Part shown: positions 12,879 through 25,300 of the stretch, in pieces
Numbering within the stretch: position 1 is the stretch's first letter
Layout: each line of letters starts with the position of its first letter
Origin: Sphaeroforma sirkka
Taxonomy: Eukaryota; Opisthokonta; Ichthyosporea; Ichthyophonida
Length of the DNA stretch: 47,645 bases
Assembly: GCA_001586965.3 (NCBI GenBank)
Contig: LUCW03001557.1
Span: 90,001-137,645, forward strand
Reading direction: 5' to 3'
The notes under the pieces: model-generated
The model's input: only the letters and a program-made list of their open reading frames with translations
What the model was told of the DNA's origin: nothing
Databases searched by the model: none
Program-made: the position numbers and the translations under genes

Positions 12879-15800
12879 ATCGGATATCGGCATCATTTAC
12901 GTGAGAAAATTTCAAGGCCACTTTGAATTTTGCAGTGGTTTATGATATACTCTTATATCGAAGGAAAGTTGCTTTCCAGCACTTACCCGATATAGATGCA
13001 TTGATTGTCTGGTCTCCTCCGCTGCCTAACACGTCGCCCACAATATGACTTGATATCAACGCACATTTATCCATCGTTTCAATATGCTTCAATAAGTATC
13101 ATGCTTTAGAAATGTCCAATCATGTTTGAATTGATCACATCCCATTCTGTAGGAGTTGATCCCATGCTGGGGGCAAATGAGCATTCCCTCGAGGGCATCT
13201 CACCATTGCAAGCATACCTGTGCGCAAAGGCGTCACGGCATATCTATAGTGATACGAAACACATTGCGACTGGTATGTGTCGTCTGTCAATTCCAACAGT
13301 GTAACAACACGGTACGCAAGTGGTTGTTTAGAACGGATGGCAAGCGAGGACCCGGCACTTATAGGGCCAACTGTTTCGAATGGCATTCTACAGACATGGT
13401 GTCACTTATGTTCTTTTGGGGTAGTGTTTGTGTTAGGGGTATCGATATTGACATCAAACGAGGGGGTGGAGGAATTCTTTTGACAAATTTGTCTATATGT
13501 TGTCTATGGATGCGCATTGGATTCACTAAAATCTCAAGCTGCATAGCTATGATGATCTGATGATCATTCAGAAGAGCATGCCCATACGATCCAAGTGTGT
13601 TGCAAGTGATATGTGTATGCTCAAGCTGGCTTAAGCTGGTATCATTGCATGGTCTGTGCGGGACTAACCAAACTTATGTGTGTGCAGGGTTTGGGTGGCC
13701 GTGTGGCTCAGATGGAATGTGTCTCTATGTAGACAGTGGATAATGGACCAGGATTGTACTTTCTCTTAGTATTTGTCTACCGAGTTAAGCCTGATAGCGT
13801 TTATACTCCTATATCTGACTATCATACCTAGTGACTTTGTCGAGAAATAAATCCAAAACCGCTAGATTTCAGAGCTATTTACTGGCTGTAGGGTATGCTT
13901 AGATACTGATTGATGAAGATTGAGAATTTGCAACTCTGTCCCTCATACCTAAATTTGGCACAAATAGACGTCATAGAACTCTACTATTATACTATCTGCC
14001 CTAGAAATTTTGAATCTTCATATCCCATCAACAGAGTTGTACCAGAAACCACCAATTGACGAAGCGCGCAAAGTGCGGTACACGTGGCGTGAGTATAGCG
14101 GCGTTGAGCTGTCAATGGATGCCGTTGAGCCCATGCGAAAGGAACCGCACCAGTCCATCTGCGAACAGGACAGAGCCGACCGCGATTTTAGTCCCAGCAT
14201 GAAGAGCATCGCAGACGAGCACATGTACATCATCCACAACAGACACCCCCGCTGTATCTTCTACATGAGCAGTGGCAGCACTCACACGCCTGTCGATGAC
14301 AAGGCCTACTTGGTGTTCAGGGGCACGCACGAGGGCAATGATGTGGGCGTGATTTTGGACCATGAATTGGCTCAGTTTAAGACGGACAAGGCGACGTTAA
14401 TGGCACATAGGGGGATCGCCGGGAAACTGGACCAGATATGGGCCAGGATTGAGGCGGAGCTCAAGCAACTGCCGAAGAGTATCAAGCAACTGTACATCAC
14501 AGGCCACAGTCTGGGGGGAGCATACGCGCTGCTATGCGGAGCAAGGATACTCATGAGTAAGCAACATCTACTCCCATCCGGCGTAAGTGTGAAGGTGGTG
14601 ACGTTTGGGGCTCCGTTGGTGTTCGCGAGGAATGCACTCCAAGACAAGGCCTTGCCGACAGCCCTGACCGCTGCGATGGAGGGCAGGACATTCAACTTTG
14701 TCTTTGGGTGCGATGTAGTGCCCCGGCTGTTAGGCACGGGCCTTTCCACCACATGTATGTGCTAGTACTTTGCACCACATGTATGTGCATATATTTTGCA
14801 CCACATGCATGTGCTTGTATGTATGTGTTTTTATGTATGTGCTTGCGTAGCATTGCTTGAAATGTGGTTCGGTCCGTTGTTCAGGGCCGAAATACTATAA
14901 TCATGTCTTGCAATTGTTGACTGACCGTTTTCATTGTCGCCATACGCAATACTGAGACACCCCGTCGAGAGCCGTATATGCCTTCCTTGGCGCAAAGTCT
15001 TTTTCGACACTCTCAGGTGCAGTACATAACATCGCATATGGTTGAGCACAATCTGCCGTGGCATACAATTGCATCGTACGCATGTTCCATAGTCACTTGC
15101 GCACCCCTCACTTACAACCCTTGACCTTTTAAACACCCCCGCTAGTTATCAAAATGCTCCAGGCGGCGGGTATAGGGCGTTCGGGAAATGCCGAGGCCAA
15201 CTCCGGCACTTCCACCGCCGATGGGGTGTCCGAGAGCAGCTCTTTCTCATTGTACGTGTGTAGTGTGGTCGGTAGCTCTGTACATTGCTGTGTCTATCTA
15301 CGCAGTGTCTTCGTTTGCGGCAGATGTCATCGTCACAGGTGTACACTATGAATGTATTGTATATATCTCAATAGTGTGTCAGCGTCCAATTTGCGACCAA
15401 TTTATTAATTCAATCTTCAATTCGCGTTCAATTTAATACGTCAACGTTCAATTCACGTTGAATTGAATTGTATATGTATGTGTTGTTGGTCTGTGTGATG
15501 TGATTGTTGTTTTGTTAAACAACTTCCTCTGCAGAACTTGCTGGGGCGAGTAGAACATAGTTGTGCGCACATTCGCACCGAACAGCAGTCGGAACAAAAT
15601 GGCCTAAAATAAGATGAAGTATCTACTTTGAGCGTGACGGCTATTCGAATGGTGACAGTGGCGATAGAAGATTTGCGTTACGCAATCTTTGAATCTCGCA
15701 GCATTGGCTCGGAATGGTACGCAATGAGAGCACCACATTGCAGATGAAGGCACAACACTAACCAAGTTTACGCTTCCTCTAACTACAGCCAAGCCTCATA

Positions 15801-16495
15801 TTTCAATCCAAGCCTGAAGCAGTTCACTGCGGTGGGTTCGCTGTATTACTTAGATGCCGCGAATTTGGATGATCCGAAAACGATACAAGTCAAAAGGTAC
15901 ACACAACTATGCATCTGTCTGAATCTGCGCTTCTTTGCGTGTCTACAGCTTAAATACCTACCACTTAATGCAACTTCTGGTTGGATTTATGAATATGCGT
16001 ATAAATATGTACAAAGCCAAAGGTACAGGCGACTCAGTTGCATCTATACGTTGAGACCTCTCGTGTGTTCATAAGCAACAACGTCTGGTTGTCCCGACTT
16101 TCTATGTTCCGTTCATAAGTTGTTGCACATTGTGATTGTGGGCTGTTCTAAGTGTCTCGTGTGCTAATGTTGAAAATACATTTTGCAACAATTACGTTGC
16201 TGCTTATTCTACGCCGATATGTACAGGTATGTACACGTTTAGCTTAAAGCTTAATACTTAGGTTGAAACCATCAGTAAAGTGAAGGTGCGACATACACAT
16301 TAGTATTGCGGGAATCAGAGCATTGTGTATATGCACAAAATAGTCACTAACAAACTGTCGTGTTCTGCACGCATCAACTTCTATCGGAATGTAGACTAAG
16401 TGGATAAAAATTTGATTCTTGTTCTGAGTATAAATCTACGTGTATGGGTCCAGGTACATACTGGTGCTCAATATATGTGAAAAAAAAAATTGTAT

Positions 16496-16543
<48 letters not shown>

Positions 16544-16550
16544 AAAATCG

Positions 16551-16583
<33 letters not shown>

Positions 16584-16584
16584 C

Positions 16585-16619
<35 letters not shown>

Positions 16620-16636
16620 GCATATATATATATAGA

Positions 16637-16692
<56 letters not shown>

Positions 16693-16750
16693 TATATACA
16701 TATTATACATATATATATATATATATGGCATGTATGCATGTATGTATATA

Positions 16751-16825
<75 letters not shown>

Positions 16826-16883
16826 GTATATGTATGATGTATAATATGCATATGGATATGAATATGAATATGTATATATATAT

Positions 16884-16965
<82 letters not shown>

Positions 16966-17409
16966 ATATACATATATGTATATATATTTATTTGTCCTAA
17001 AAAAAAAAAAATGATTTTGTCGAATAATTCAATGGGTATATCGTTTCAAAATTAATTATTGACTTACCATACCTATACGACTGTTATACATCAACCCTCA
17101 CTCATGAAATCTTCATATGCGTACGATTATGCGGACTTGTAAATACTATTGGATGTCTATCAATACATATGTGACTAGACATGCTGTCTTATTCTAAGGT
17201 TTTAGGGTTTTATCTAATCTCGAGTGCCCTATCTACCCAGATTCCGATCTGCGGCGGATGTGACTGATGTGGCGGCGAAGGTGGACACGACGTCTTTATT
17301 AGTGAGTCCAGTGCGAGCTCTGGCTGACCATGCCATGCTCACGTATCTCGTCAGTCTAGCAGGACTCTGCAGGAGGCGGACGGAGGCACTCCACAAAGAC
17401 TCGTGGTAG
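11339..17409 (+). CDS. Class 3 (alpha/beta-hydrolase) lipase, six exons
   Basis: Exons 11339-11432, 13153-13272, 14035-14754, 15146-15251, 15789-15896 and 17241-17409 join with matching phases (1,1,1,2,2) into 438 aa. The lid/core exon 3 carries YLVFRGT, the nucleophile elbow ITGHSLGG (Ser about 230), VTFGAP, and the acid in FGCDVVPRL (Asp about 298). The last exon gives the histidine in DHAMLTY (His about 413). This is the complete Lipase_3 (PF01764) triad, so it should hydrolyse acyl esters such as triacylglycerols. There is no signal peptide (N-terminus [13 protein letters not shown]), suggesting a cytosolic or membrane-associated enzyme. Introns 1 and 5 are filled with (AT)n; intron 3 begins with copies of its own splice donor. 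AATAAA follows the stop by 11 bases. Exon 1 is the least certain part, chosen because its phase and ATG fit. Confidence 0.9.
11622..12870. repeat. AT-microsatellite complex in lipase intron 1
   Basis: Perfect (AT)n runs at about 11622-11682, 11741-11797, 12643-12677, 12688-12708 and 12841-12872. They are separated by TAATAA, TATG/CATA and GCATGCATG palindrome-rich sequence (11880-12540). Almost the whole 1.7-kb intron is low-complexity, self-complementary DNA. Confidence 0.9.
14746..14815 (+). repeat. 26-bp tandem repeat copying the exon 3 splice donor of the lipase gene
   Basis: The exon 3 end CACCACAT|GTATGTGC is repeated at 26-bp spacing. The true donor is at 14755, a second CACCACAT|GTATGTGC has its GT at 14781, and a third reads CACAT|GCATGTGC at 14807. 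Only the first keeps the open frame. Confidence 0.85.
16495..16985. repeat. (AT)n complex in lipase intron 5
   Basis: Nearly 500 bp of AT dinucleotides interrupted by short GTATG, CATA and (GT)n tracts, for example (TG)n at 16569-16583. Tyr-Ile repeat frames on both strands are artefacts. Confidence 0.95.
17198..17213 (+). repeat. Telomere-like motif near lipase last exon
   Basis: AGGTTTTAGGGTTTTAT lies 28 bases before the acceptor of the last lipase exon. It is one of about a dozen such motifs in the window. Confidence 0.7.
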
Positions 17410-17420
17410 GGTAAAAATTA

Positions 17421-17426
17421 AATAAA
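17421..17426 (+). promoter_or_regulatory. Candidate poly(A) signal of lipase gene
   Basis: AATAAA begins 12 bases after the TAG stop at 17407-17409. Motif match and position only. Confidence 0.55.
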
Positions 17427-17554
17427 TAACAAGTCAAGGCACATGGACTACCCACAGTTTTACCATCATCCGAAACCGATAATTTATATGTATATTCATA
17501 TAAATATATATATTATAAAAAGCCCAGACCCTAAACCCCTAAAGCCTTTAATCC

Positions 17555-17925
<371 letters not shown>

Positions 17926-18030
17926 ACGAGCCGAGAGACATCGCATTCGAACACTCTGCAATGGATAGCAACACAATACAAAAAGCTCATCAGAGGTCAG
18001 TCTATGGCCCCGTTGAGTGCGTATGGACAG

Positions 18031-18036
18031 TTTATT
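18031..18036 (-). promoter_or_regulatory. Candidate poly(A) signal overlapping the CBM20 stop codon
   Basis: On the minus strand the last codons read GAA TAA, so the AATAAA hexamer spans the stop codon itself. Either the 3' UTR is very short or the match is accidental. Confidence 0.45.
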
Positions 18037-18759
18037 CGGTTTTCTTGAGCACGACAGCATTCTCCTCCTGCGCAGAATCAGCGCACACGTCGTCTTTCTC
18101 GTTCTCTTGCCAATGGATAGTCACAGTCTTCTCCATGGGCTGCGGCAGCAGATACAGGTCCTTGTCGCGCATCCAGGCGACCACCTTGCCTTCAGGGCTT
18201 ACGCGTGCTAGTTTGTAGGGCAGTTCTTCGCCAGACTGTTGAAGTGACAGAGAGTGGTTCTTTTTTAGGGGTTTTAGGGTTTTAGGGTTTTAGGGTTTAG
18301 GGTTAGGGTGCTTCGTGATAGTTTATAGAGCAGTTCTTCACCAGACTGTTGAAGTGAAAGAGAGCTATTATGAGCAGTGTGGCGTATCGCAATTGTCACT
18401 CGTTCTTGAAACTCCGATGTGGAACTTTTACGTGTGATAAGGATAGCAAAATCTATGTCGCTAGGAGGGATAAAGCAAATCAGAAACCACCTAAACACAT
18501 CAACGCAAGCAAGTTCTGCGCGAATACACGCGTGGTATTTGAATGATTGTGCTGTTATTCCTACCTTGGGTCGTACGATAAAGGTGAACAGTCCTGGGGT
18601 ATCGGGGTCTCTAGTGAACTTGGGTGCTTGCATGGGGTTCCAGTTGCCTAGTTCTTCCTTCTCGCCCACCAGCACAACGTCGTCGTCATTGGCTGAATCG
18701 CAGATCACATTAAGACTGATCTTACGAGAGGGTCTGCGGAGATCACCGTATTTTGACAT
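18032..18759 (-). CDS. Starch-binding CBM20 domain (stand-alone, or C-terminal part of an ISN1 fusion)
   Basis: Minus-strand exons 18759-18565 and 18235-18032 join in phase 0 to 132 aa. The sequence follows a CBM20 domain end to end: a strand with [13 protein letters not shown], a middle with FTFIVRPK, then [23 protein letters not shown] and VTIHW, with the domain's conserved tryptophans. CBM20 binds starch or glycogen; nothing catalytic is present. The ATG at 18759 directly follows an (AT)n microsatellite. In the alternative model the first exon starts at 18733 after the acceptor CTCCGCAG. It then continues in matching phase 2 from ISN1 exon 11 cut at 19438. The exon 2 acceptor is duplicated upstream with a telomere-like insert between the copies. 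Confidence 0.82.
18203..18364 (-). repeat. Direct duplication of a 3' splice site with a telomere-like repeat between the copies
   Basis: A 52-bp block (18203-18254) recurs at 18313-18364 with six mismatches. On the minus strand each copy contains CACTTCAACAG|TCTGG, the acceptor and start of CBM20 exon 2. Between them, 18263-18309 is TTTTAGGG/TTTAGGG/TTAGGG repeats. The downstream copy (18235) keeps the frame to [10 protein letters not shown]; the upstream copy leads into the telomere-like DNA and a premature stop. Confidence 0.9.
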
Positions 18760-18760
18760 G

Positions 18761-18764
<4 letters not shown>

Positions 18765-18807
<43 letters not shown>
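18765..18807. repeat. (AT)n microsatellite upstream of CBM20 exon
   Basis: A perfect AT run ending six bases before the candidate CBM20 start codon on the minus strand. Under the fusion model it is intronic. Confidence 0.95.
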
Positions 18808-18813
<6 letters not shown>

Positions 18814-19325
18814 GAGCAAATAAGGCGAGGCACGGAGGAATATAGATTGACTAAGGAAGGGGATCACCATTTGAACATTCTAAATATGGGACGATCAATA
18901 AGAGACCGCACATTAGTGACAATAGGCGTTTGCCCTAGATATAAACAGATGAGTACAGATGCCCGATAAAAATGATGACAAGGCGAGAGAAATCAAACCG
19001 AGTACAATAAGAGAACACACAAAACACGCGACAAAGTATGATTTGCAGACGCAGAATGAGGTTGTGACTGATTTGCGCATGATATCGTGAATAGATAAAC
19101 CCAACCACAGCCCAACACTGACAGTCAGTCTGGTAGACAGGACAATGACAAGGCTGTCACAGCTCGAATGATTATCGAGCTGCTGTCCAAGTAGTAGGTA
19201 GTATCAGTGGTTCAAGCTATAAAATATTATTGTGAGGTTTAAAGTTTTAGAGTTAATTGCGTTTATGCATTTGTACCAGATATATTGTCGGGCACTAGCT
19301 CACTCTTACGTAACACAAAATGCTC

Positions 19326-22300
19326 TTAAAGAAAAATACAATACCAAATATCCTGCACAGCACAGCACCTCCATATCAACACAAACCAGCCCAGTCTTGC
19401 AGAGGGGTGCGTGTGCACGCACACACTCTCCCCATACCCTCGCCACGGTAGGTCCCTGGTGATGTTGTGGCCCAGGCAGTTGAGCAGGATGGTGAGGATG
19501 TCGCGTGTTTCTCTGGGGCTGGTGATCCATGCGGTCGCGCATGCGCTGCGTGCCATGAAGTCGTTGCCTGTGCTGAGGAATTGGTCGCCTACGTGCAGCG
19601 TGGTCGAGGCGCATGCGCCGGTCACGCGCTGCATGACTTTGACGCCCAAGCTTTTGTTACCAATGTCCACCCAAGCTGTACAGACAGATGAGTGTGCATG
19701 GGCCAGAGAGAGAGAAAGAGATATGCATGTGATGGCTGTGGTGAGTCGTGGATGCTCACTCAAAAGAACGACGCACCTGTACTTGGAGTATATAATACCA
19801 CTTGCTGTTCAGAGTTGAAAGACTTTCGAATTTCACATTCAGACTAGCTTGATACTGTTCAATGATTGCAGACCATCGCTTCGGCGTACTAATGACTTGC
19901 CCGAGAAAAGATCCATCACAGACAATAAACTGTAAAGAACACAAGCGGGACATACCATCTGATCCTCCGTTGAACGCGCAATACGGAATCGAAACCTGCA
20001 ATGGATTGAACAATGAATGATAACATTGGAACAATAGTTATTAGTGCCAGAGCTCTGGCGACGGACTGGCAGGGAATGACTGGTATCCCATTGAGTGTCT
20101 ATGGGTGAAGGTCAGCGGTGCGAGTGCACCATACAGATTGTGCTAATTCAAAAAACGTTACAACCTAATATATGTAATATATGTACAACTGTGCAGAACA
20201 TCAGTGCACAGACATACAAACAACACAGACGATACACACTTTGATTTTGGAAAATAGATACACTATGACATACAAACTTGAACATCTAGCGGAACATACA
20301 TATTTACAACACCGGAGAAGCACCATATCTGAACACTGCGAGGTGAGCACATGATACGATACACCTGTAACACAACACATAAACACGCACACGACCTCTC
20401 AACAAGAGAATACTAAACGCAGCACTTCACCACATAGTGACCTTACAGTCCCAATTCAACACACACGAGGACATTGGACAATTGCTCTGAGCCAAACTCA
20501 GCCCATTCACTGGTCCTTGACTTACATTCGTTTTCGCCAGCTCTGCTTTGCACCGCAGCACGGCTTCATCCAAATTCTCTCTCGAAATATAAGCCTACAT
20601 GGGTATCAAAGGATGGGAATGAGATGATAAGTATATAACGTGTCGAGGATTCAGAGATGCTTCAGAATCAAAGAATACTGCAAGTACACATCACTGGCAT
20701 CGAGATAACTACGAATAGAAACAGCTCAAAACATGTGTAGAAAGGGGTCAACGAGATAGTAAGTGAACATGCTGTAAAAACAAAATACATTGGAATGTTT
20801 TAGTAAACGAATACAGGCAGTAAGTAAACGTTGACGAAGGATGCATGTATCCTCCATATATAACCTGAAAGATCAGTATGCGATAAAAACCCTTAACTCC
20901 ACCATGCACAGCTATAATAGTTCATTTGAACTTTTTGGGATCATTAGGTTTTCAGAGAACTGATATATGTGCATCCTGCAATGTACCTAAACCTTGTGGA
21001 TAGTCTGGCATCGCGACATTCACGGACACCAATACCATGTGCATGGATAGTGGACATTAACAGCCAACCGTTCTGAACACTAAAACCCTAAACCCTAAAC
21101 ATCTATACACGCCAATGCCCTGTGCATAAACAGTGGCCATTAACAGCCAACCAACAGTAGTCACTGAATGATCGGTGCACCAGTCTCAAACGATTGCGGC
21201 CTCTCACCATGCAGTGGTTCATAGAAAGCCCACACTCTCAGCTGCGGTGGGCGAGCGGATGCACTTACACATGGTTGCCATATGCACAAAAGACCGCTAA
21301 ACCACCTTGTGATGAACACTGATCACACACCTTGTGGTGTACTCTGATCATGCCCACGGCTCTTGTCTTGCGGATAACCATGGCTGGCAGCTGCAGCTCC
21401 TTCAGTGTCGCCACCAGCGACGCCTGCGACACATCCAGCACAGTGTCTATCTCGTTCTGCTTCCACTCCTTCATTTGCGGCAGATTAAACTCCTCGTCCG
21501 GCACTGTGTACAGATGCGCATCTGCAATGCAATACACCACAGCCAAACAGCACAGCCAACATCAACAGTCATGAGAAGTCACACGTGAGTGCATGTCACC
21601 ATCACCCCAGGACATACCTAGCCAATACTTGCACGATACGAAGTAGTGGGAGAACAACGGAAGACCATGCGCCTCTGCTTAAACAATAGCACTAAAGCAT
21701 TACATGGGACACCATCAATGAGAATGTCTGTGAACGTTTTATCACAACACTGAAAGATCATCACTCAAGCACGCATTATTTTCTTCTGCACTTTAACACC
21801 ACATAGCGATCATGTGTAGTGGCGCATGAGTTGTGGTCGTATGACTGTAACTGTATGACTCGGCTTTCGATGTGAAGTGAAGTGAAAGTGCGTAATTTTA
21901 CAGAACGAGATGCGAACATCATGCAGAGTACATGTAGTACGCATGAATTAACGTATGTATTGCGCATGTTGTCGAACCCGTCTACGAGCAATTGATAGTT
22001 TACAATTGACAATAGCGCACATACACAATACACAGGGGGGTTGGGGTATTGAACATACACAGCACTCCGCTCACAATTACCTTTGTCAGTCTTAAACAGG
22101 TAGTTACACTCTCCTCCCAGCACATAGAACTTGCTCAGCACTTCTGGCGGCAGATTGCGATCACGGAACATCTGCAGTAGACCATCCAGTCTGATTGGTG
22201 CGTGTGTACATGCAAGAGTCAGCATAAATATACCTTGTGTGTTTATGTGAGACTCTATTTGTTGCCATTGCACTTCATGTGCATTATGTCTACACGAGAG

Positions 22301-25300
22301 GTCTGCATACAAAGACAACTTGATCAGACCACACCATACGACGCACAAACAGCATCAGTTAAGCAGTTTGGCAGACATATCCAGACGGAGTGGTGCAAAG
22401 TCTGTTGAATATTTCTGATACTGTATTGACCTCGCGAGTGGAAAACCAATTTGTCATGAGAAAACACGTAGATACAAGAACAGTACAAGCATCTCATTAG
22501 AAGACCATAGAAAAAAGGTGTTCACAGCTCATGTCGTTATTAGCGGCCGTAGCTATGGATCAGTCCCCTACAATGCGTGTGCCGACACTGTGCATGTCTT
22601 GCTGCACCACACAAACGAGTGCATCTCAGTAGTTTGTACATACCGTGCCTCGTACTTCTCGGGCGAGTTGGCATAACCTGCAGCGGTCACTACAGCCACA
22701 CACAGACCAGCCTCCATCAACTTGCAAATGATCCGGCCCAACCCTCCTTCGCGGAAGTTGTCACCATCTGGGTACAAGGTCTAAGGAAGCACGCAAGAGA
22801 CGGAAGGCACACCCAAAATGAGACCAACAACTAACCAAATAGTCAGCAACCTGACCTCTAAAACTCCCTAAAACCAAATATACGTTCCAGAGTAATAATC
22901 TACGACCCGTGGAACAAGACAGTGGATTTAAGTTTTGTTTACGTATTGTGCATCAGTTAGTTTCAACCAAGAAATCCAATGGCTACCTACCTGGTCGCCA
23001 TCGAATGTGATGAGCTTCAGATTGGGCGCGATGGCGTGTGCCTGGGCGATGTTGAGAATATGCCGAATATCTGCGGTGGAAAACAGCGAGCGACATCAGA
23101 CTGAGACACCGAACGAGCACAAGTGAAACATAAATAATAAATGACGCACAAGTGAAGTATAAATAACAATTGACACACAGGTGAAGTATATATAACAACT
23201 GAAGCACAAGTGAAGTATAAACATCAATTAACGCACAAGTGAAGTATAAATAACAGCTGTCAAGAAAGCCGACAACATTCAGCGGAAACACAGAACAAGG
23301 AAGTACTATACTCTGAACGCGGTTTCAGCGTACCACCACAGTTATCGACGAATGCGCACCGAAAACAATCCACACAGTTTTCATTGCCGATATGAAGTAA
23401 CCGCAGATATGAAGTAATCGCAGTAATATTCGCTGGTTCATATTGACAGCAACGACACTGATGAACTAGCACGACACTCGACTGATAGCTACGACAAGAC
23501 TTCAAACTAAAGACATGCAACGGAACGAACGAGAACAAGTATCTGCCTAAGCGACAACAGCGTCACAACGCACACACTTACCAAATAGAGACGACAACTA
23601 TCATGTCACACACAATACTTTGCGCTACGAAGAAATAAGATAAGGGATATTTCTGTAAACATTGGATGAGACCGAGGCACCACACATCAACACCCATTGC
23701 TGAACGTCGTCGAAGATACACATCGTCAATATCAATTGGCAAATGAAAAGTCTACCTACCGTTAAATTAAAAGTCTACCCAAGGTTGAATTAAAAGTTTA
23801 CATACCGTTGAATTAAAAGCCTACTTACCGTTGAATGAAATGGGAATGTGCTTCCGTAGCGTGACCCTGTAGAGACTGTCATAGTGTCTGAAGGCTTCAA
23901 CCAACTTAAGCTCCGTGAAAAAGTATCCAATCGTCGGGATTAATTCCTTCAAACGCGCTGAAGGGCACAGTGGCGGAGGTTAATGCATATCGAATCTTAG
24001 AGGACTGTCGGGTGACAATAGAATAGATATCCTTGAGATCATATATAGGGACATCATACATAAGACAGTCCTGGCATGATACACAGGATATGCATCATGT
24101 CCTATACATCATGTCAGGACTATCATATATATCATGTCAGGACTATCCTATGCAGTCTTGTATGATGCACAGGATAGTTCTGACGTCATACATAGTACAG
24201 CCCTGGCACCATACATAGGGTGGGTGAAGCGAATATCTCTTGAGTGTATTTTGAGGCGGCAACAACACATGGCAAGACGCAATGGCCCTAATGTGCGGTG
24301 AATGGACACACACGTGGCATCTTGAAGAGCAATGGAGAACGCTCTCATTCGCAAGAAACAACTATATAGCATTCAGCAAACGAAAGTGAGATTGAGAGGA
24401 GAAGACAACTACATGAATACTCACACTATGCATTGTGCCTAAAAGAACGGTGACATAGCCAATGACACGACATGATCGATGACAACGGTACCAGACGAAG
24501 AGAAGCAGCTGAACTCAACAGCGACTGTTATATCCAGAGCACTGAGCAATGCATAAACATGGCGCCAGCGCATGTAGTTGAAAACCCGGTAGAGACTGTA
24601 GCTTATCACTCGTGAAATCTACAATGAGTTTCCTTATACTCTAGCGAGTCACATCAGGTAAGCAATAGCCAAGCATGCATACATTGTGAAACACAGAAGC
24701 AAAATAAACAAAGTTCGACTGGGTGACGTAAATTTATATGGAACATACAAGGCGATTCATCTCCAGCAGCCGCAAAAGTACGATGCTCATCCATTAAATC
24801 CTCTATACTGCGTAATGTAAAATGTGTGGCAATTGTTATTTGATGATGGTGTATATACGAGTATATGCTCACGGGAACACTACGTCCACAACTATAGTAT
24901 GCACAATTTCTATATATATATATATATATATCAAGTCTCAAGATTATACGAAGAATGTGTGATACTAAATTGTAAAGTCATTCTACTATGCTTACGATTA
25001 TGGGCGAGTGGCAAACTTGTATGCTCATTTATACATGCACCACCGAATTCAGAAATATCGACACTATCAAAAGCAGAAATATCGCTCCCACATAGAATAC
25101 AGAACTTCCAACTAAATATTTTATTGTTATTAGCCGAATATACTGACCATCACCACTCAGTGCACCATTTCCCATTCTGGCGCTTACCCACGGCAACCTC
25201 ACATGAACTCAAAGACAAAGGGAAACGGAAAAAACGACAACAAAAACGATCAGCTCACGTTTGAAATGTGCGCTCGTATACACTACGATCTCCCTGCAGC

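Noticed and set aside
16374..17055. Long Tyr-Ile repeat open frames on both strands (also at 7.2-7.9, 11.6-12.9 and 17.4-18.0 kb)
   Set aside because: They are translations of (AT)n microsatellites, which have no stop codons in these frames. They lie in introns or intergenic DNA.
19326..19437. C-terminal extension of ISN1 up to the first in-frame stop
   Set aside because: Kept only as the default end. Its composition is unlike ISN1, and a donor at 19437 gives a better continuation. Not accepted as functional protein.
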